NCBI GenBank assembly: GCA_019894715.1
Contig: JAGXOA010000100.1
Span: 1-37,120, forward strand
Length of the DNA stretch: 37,120 bases
From: Promethearchaeota archaeon
GTDB taxonomy: Archaea > Asgardarchaeota > Lokiarchaeia > Sigyniarchaeales > SOKP01
Direction of reading: 5' to 3'
Shown piece after piece: positions 35,160 through 37,120 of the stretch. The notes below the pieces were generated by a model. That model ran no database searches and was not told the origin of the DNA. It worked only from the letters and a program-made list of their open reading frames with translations. Both the position numbers and the translations under genes were made by a program. Every line of letters begins with the position of its first letter. Within the stretch, counting starts at the first letter, position 1.

Positions 35160-35545
35160 TTTTAAAAATTTAAATTATTTTATAAATCTAATTTAAATCC
35201 TTATTTTTAAATCTTTTATTTTAGTCCAAGAAAATCTAATAAATTGTATCAAAAAGATTTAATGTAAATTGAATAAAATATTAAACATATAAATAGAGAC
35301 ATCTTGAAATAATAGAATTACAAATTAATAGGTAAATCCTGACCTTTTTGATTGATAATGTTCTTAAATTCTGGACGATATATTTTTATTTCCTCATATA
35401 ACCAATTTAGTAATCGTAATCTAGAATTCAGAATTTCTATATCAGACTCAATTAGCTCCATATTAATAATAATTAGAATGTTTTGAAAAAGAGTTTGTTG
35501 AGGTAATATATTTATTGTAATAATATGTACGTTATATGGTTAAAC
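35160..35545 (-). other. Spacer holding one small gene
   Basis: AT-rich DNA upstream of the membrane-protein pair. The only protein-like content is the 47-codon frame at 35318-35461, listed separately. The part next to the membrane gene (35160-35317) shows only promoter-like AT tracts. Confidence 0.4.
35318..35461 (-). CDS. Small hypothetical protein, 47 aa
   Basis: The ATG at 35461 opens 47 codons to TAA 35318-35320. The product (for example LNSRLRLLNWLYEEIKIYRP, ending QDLPINL) is amphipathic with mixed charge, protein-like rather than random. No clear ribosome site is seen. It lies 84 bases downstream of the 67-aa gene on the same strand and may be co-transcribed with it. No family recognised; a helical interaction peptide is possible. 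Confidence 0.45.
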   Translation of the reverse strand: MELIESDIEILNSRLRLLNWLYEEIKIYRPEFKNIINQKGQDLPINL

Positions 35546-35749
35546 TTAAATTATTACAGTTTGTAATTCTTCTTCTTCTAAGTGTAATTCACTTACAACA
35601 ATATATTTCTTAATTAATGATTTTTTATCAGTAAAAAAATCTACTTTATATATTTCAATAATTCCCTCATCTTTTAGAGGAATATTCTCTAACAATTCAT
35701 TAAGAACTTCCTCACATGAGAAACTCTCAAATTTCAAGATTTTTTTCAT
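35546..35749 (-). CDS. Hypothetical protein, 67 aa
   Basis: The ATG at 35749 is preceded by AGAGGAAAT, a good ribosome-binding site. The 67-aa product has a strand-helix start (ILKFESFSCEEVLNELLENI), an acidic loop, strands EIYKVDFFT and KKYIVVSELHLEEEE, and the C-terminal QTVII. It looks like a small alpha/beta domain. One cysteine, no membrane segment. No function or family is recognised. Confidence 0.6.
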   Translation of the reverse strand: MKKILKFESFSCEEVLNELLENIPLKDEGIIEIYKVDFFTDKKSLIKKYIVVSELHLEEEELQTVII

Positions 35750-36044
35750 ATTTCCTCTAAATTTTGCTAGATAGAATTTTTTGAAAATACTTATGACCTA
35801 CCACCTCAGCGTAATATAATCTATATTACCCTAATTTTGATACCCATTTGATATCATAAAAATTCGCATTAATAAATATAACTAAAAAAAAATCTTTATA
35901 AGTAGAAAACAATTCAATCCTAAAAATGCACTTTTTATTATGGTTAGATCAAATTTTTACATCGAATTATTTTTTTATTTTGAATAACAAAGGAAAATAA
36001 AAATTAAATCTTAAAATTCATTCTTAATTCTAAATTATAATTTC
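35750..36044. other. Divergent intergenic promoter region
   Basis: AT-rich spacer between the 67-aa gene (minus) and the TatD gene (plus). A TATA-like TCTTTATAAG (35892-35901) is followed about 25 bases later by an ATG at 35927 that opens 24 codons; this could be a leaderless micro-gene but has no other support. Nothing else was seen. Confidence 0.3.
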
Positions 36045-36956
36045 ATGATATTTCCAATGGTAAACAAAGAAAATATTCCTGAGCCTGAACAAAATCTTAA
36101 ATTCATTGATGTTCATTGTCATTTACCATTTCCTCGTCCTAGAAAAAATGATATACTCCCTCCAGATGATATTCAATTTCAAGATTACTTCAGTAAAGGT
36201 GGATTATACTTAATAACAAGTACTATCGATATGAACACAATTAAAATTACCCTCAAGTTTATGAATACTCATAATGTTAATTTTGGTTTCACGTGTGGTT
36301 GGGCACCTCAAACAGTTACTTTTACAGAAAGAAGTATTTACAAAAAGCAATGGAAAAATTGGGTAAATTTTATTGAAAATAATCAAGAGAAATATTTAGC
36401 AATAGGGGAAATAGGTCTCGATTTCCATCATGCGAAGACTTTAGAAGAAAGAAATAGACAAATTGAGGAATTATATAAAATATTTGATTTAACAAATAAT
36501 TTTGGTAAGCCTTATGTTATACACATAAGAAATCCTTCCAAAAATGATATAGATAAAACTCATCCAAATCATAAATTTAACAGAGATAATAGTGCTACTG
36601 AAGAAATTCTTGAACTTCTTGATAATTTTAAAATGGATCCAAAAAAGGTAATGTTCCATTGTTTTTCAGGACCAAAAGAATATGGTACTATTTTACCTAA
36701 GAAAGGTTTTACTTTATCTGTTCCAAGTTCTGCATATGGATTTTCTCGTTGGAGAAATGTCACCAGAGACACACCAATAGAATTTTTAGTTACTGAAACA
36801 GATAGCTATTATCAACATCCCTACAAAAGAGGCCCAATTAATACACCTACAAATGTAAAATATTCTATAGCAGCTATTGCATATTCTCATAATCTCTCTC
36901 AAAAAGAAGTTAGTCAAAAGACAACAGTAAATGCTAAGAAATTTTTCAATATTTAA
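36045..36956 (+). CDS. TatD-family metal-dependent hydrolase (putative DNase)
   Basis: The 303-aa TIM-barrel hydrolase has all metal ligands of the TatD family: HxH in FIDVHCHL (His24, His26), Glu122 in AIGEIGLDFHH, His160 in YVIHIRN, His205 in MFHCFSG and Asp253 in VTETDSYY. Family members are 3'-5' exonucleases or related deoxyribonucleases and some are D-aminoacyl-tRNA-deacylase-like in other lineages; the substrate here is inferred. It has an N-terminal extension of about 18 residues before the first strand; the second Met (residue 5) is an alternative start. An insertion at 164-184 (NPSKNDIDKTHPNHKF) is longer than in bacterial TatD. Single gene, cytosolic. Confidence 0.9.
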   Translation: MIFPMVNKENIPEPEQNLKFIDVHCHLPFPRPRKNDILPPDDIQFQDYFSKGGLYLITSTIDMNTIKITLKFMNTHNVNFGFTCGWAPQTVTFTERSIYKKQWKNWVNFIENNQEKYLAIGEIGLDFHHAKTLEERNRQIEELYKIFDLTNNFGKPYVIHIRNPSKNDIDKTHPNHKFNRDNSATEEILELLDNFKMDPKKVMFHCFSGPKEYGTILPKKGFTLSVPSSAYGFSRWRNVTRDTPIEFLVTETDSYYQHPYKRGPINTPTNVKYSIAAIAYSHNLSQKEVSQKTTVNAKKFFNI

Positions 36957-36993
36957 TTAGATCAATTGCTTTGTTTTTTTTTACTATTTAAAC

Positions 36994-37062
36994 ATGTCCG
37001 ATAAAGAAGTGGTTAGGAATTTAAGAAAAGTTGGTAATTATTTTCTACTTATAGCATTTTAG
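36994..37062 (+). other. Short frame of 22 codons, possible gene start or remnant
   Basis: An ATG at 36994 opens MSDKEVVRNLRKVGNYFLLI to an early TAG. The start looks like the cytosolic lead-in of a membrane protein that is then cut off, either a decayed gene or a micro-protein. The rest of the right edge (36957-37120) is AT-rich, with a poly-T tract at 36974-36982 that could terminate the TatD transcript. Confidence 0.25.
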
Positions 37063-37120
37063 TTTGTGTTGATTAATATTAATAATCTTTTTTATTTACG
37101 TTAAAAAAAATTGAAATCAA

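Noticed and set aside
35927-36001. Leaderless micro-gene of 24 codons
   Set aside because: A TATA-like box is well placed but the translation is Phe/Leu-rich and unsupported by any other sign.
1-37120. CRISPR array
   Set aside because: No series of regularly spaced identical repeats was found; the many short AAT/ATT repeats in the giant gene encode Asn-rich beta-helix turns.

Overview
The window is strongly AT-rich DNA from what looks like an Asgard (Lokiarchaeia-like) archaeon. Evidence: a Ras/Rab/Arf-type small GTPase, roadblock/longin-like proteins, a NosD/CARDB/PKD giant surface protein, a DUF6125 protein, a short signal-anchor plus beta-sandwich protein of the kind common in Lokiarchaea, an F420-type FrhB/FpoF-like flavoprotein, and TATA-type promoters with short leaders. 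No rRNA, tRNA or CRISPR array was found.

Layout. 1-126: structured right end of an IS200/IS605 (tnpB) element. 223-6093: metabolic and housekeeping singletons (NYN nuclease, low-molecular-weight phosphatase, L-aspartate oxidase, crotonase, TPR protein, FrhB-like protein). 6174-7624: an island of small unfamiliar genes and gene remnants, visibly richer in G+C than its surroundings. 7782-11399: a 1205-aa Swi2/Snf2-type ATPase. 11400-11744: non-coding, with a hairpin resembling an IS605 end. 11745-14447: small GTPase and GH3 beta-glucosidase, both on the minus strand. 14589-18531: a membrane protein with a calcium-repeat ectodomain, a DPPF methyltransferase of the eEF1A-lysine-methyltransferase type, and a roadblock/longin-like protein. 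18740-23359: coiled-coil protein, zinc ribbon, CBS protein with a roadblock-like tail, and a stand-alone AsnC-type sensor downstream of a drug/metabolite transporter that carries a C-terminal AsnC-type sensor of its own. 23725-31302: a 2525-aa secreted protein flanked by a 48-bp direct repeat. 31438-37120: DUF6125 protein, a frameshifted surface protein, a coiled-coil protein, two tandem paralogous membrane proteins, two small genes and a TatD-family hydrolase.

Most genes are single transcription units with AT-rich spacers, so few functional links come from operons. The connected themes are: (i) a eukaryote-like small-GTPase and roadblock/longin set spread over 11.7-21.7 kb; (ii) a membrane-domain family with an L(E/D)D(S/A)G signature occurring three times, once fused to an ectodomain; (iii) the transporter-sensor fusion beside its free sensor paralogue; (iv) two coiled-coil genes sharing an identical 12-bp promoter core. 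The strongest candidates for something undescribed are the EamA-AsnC fusion module, the L(E/D)D(S/A)G membrane family, the repeat-flanked giant-protein cassette and the small-gene island.
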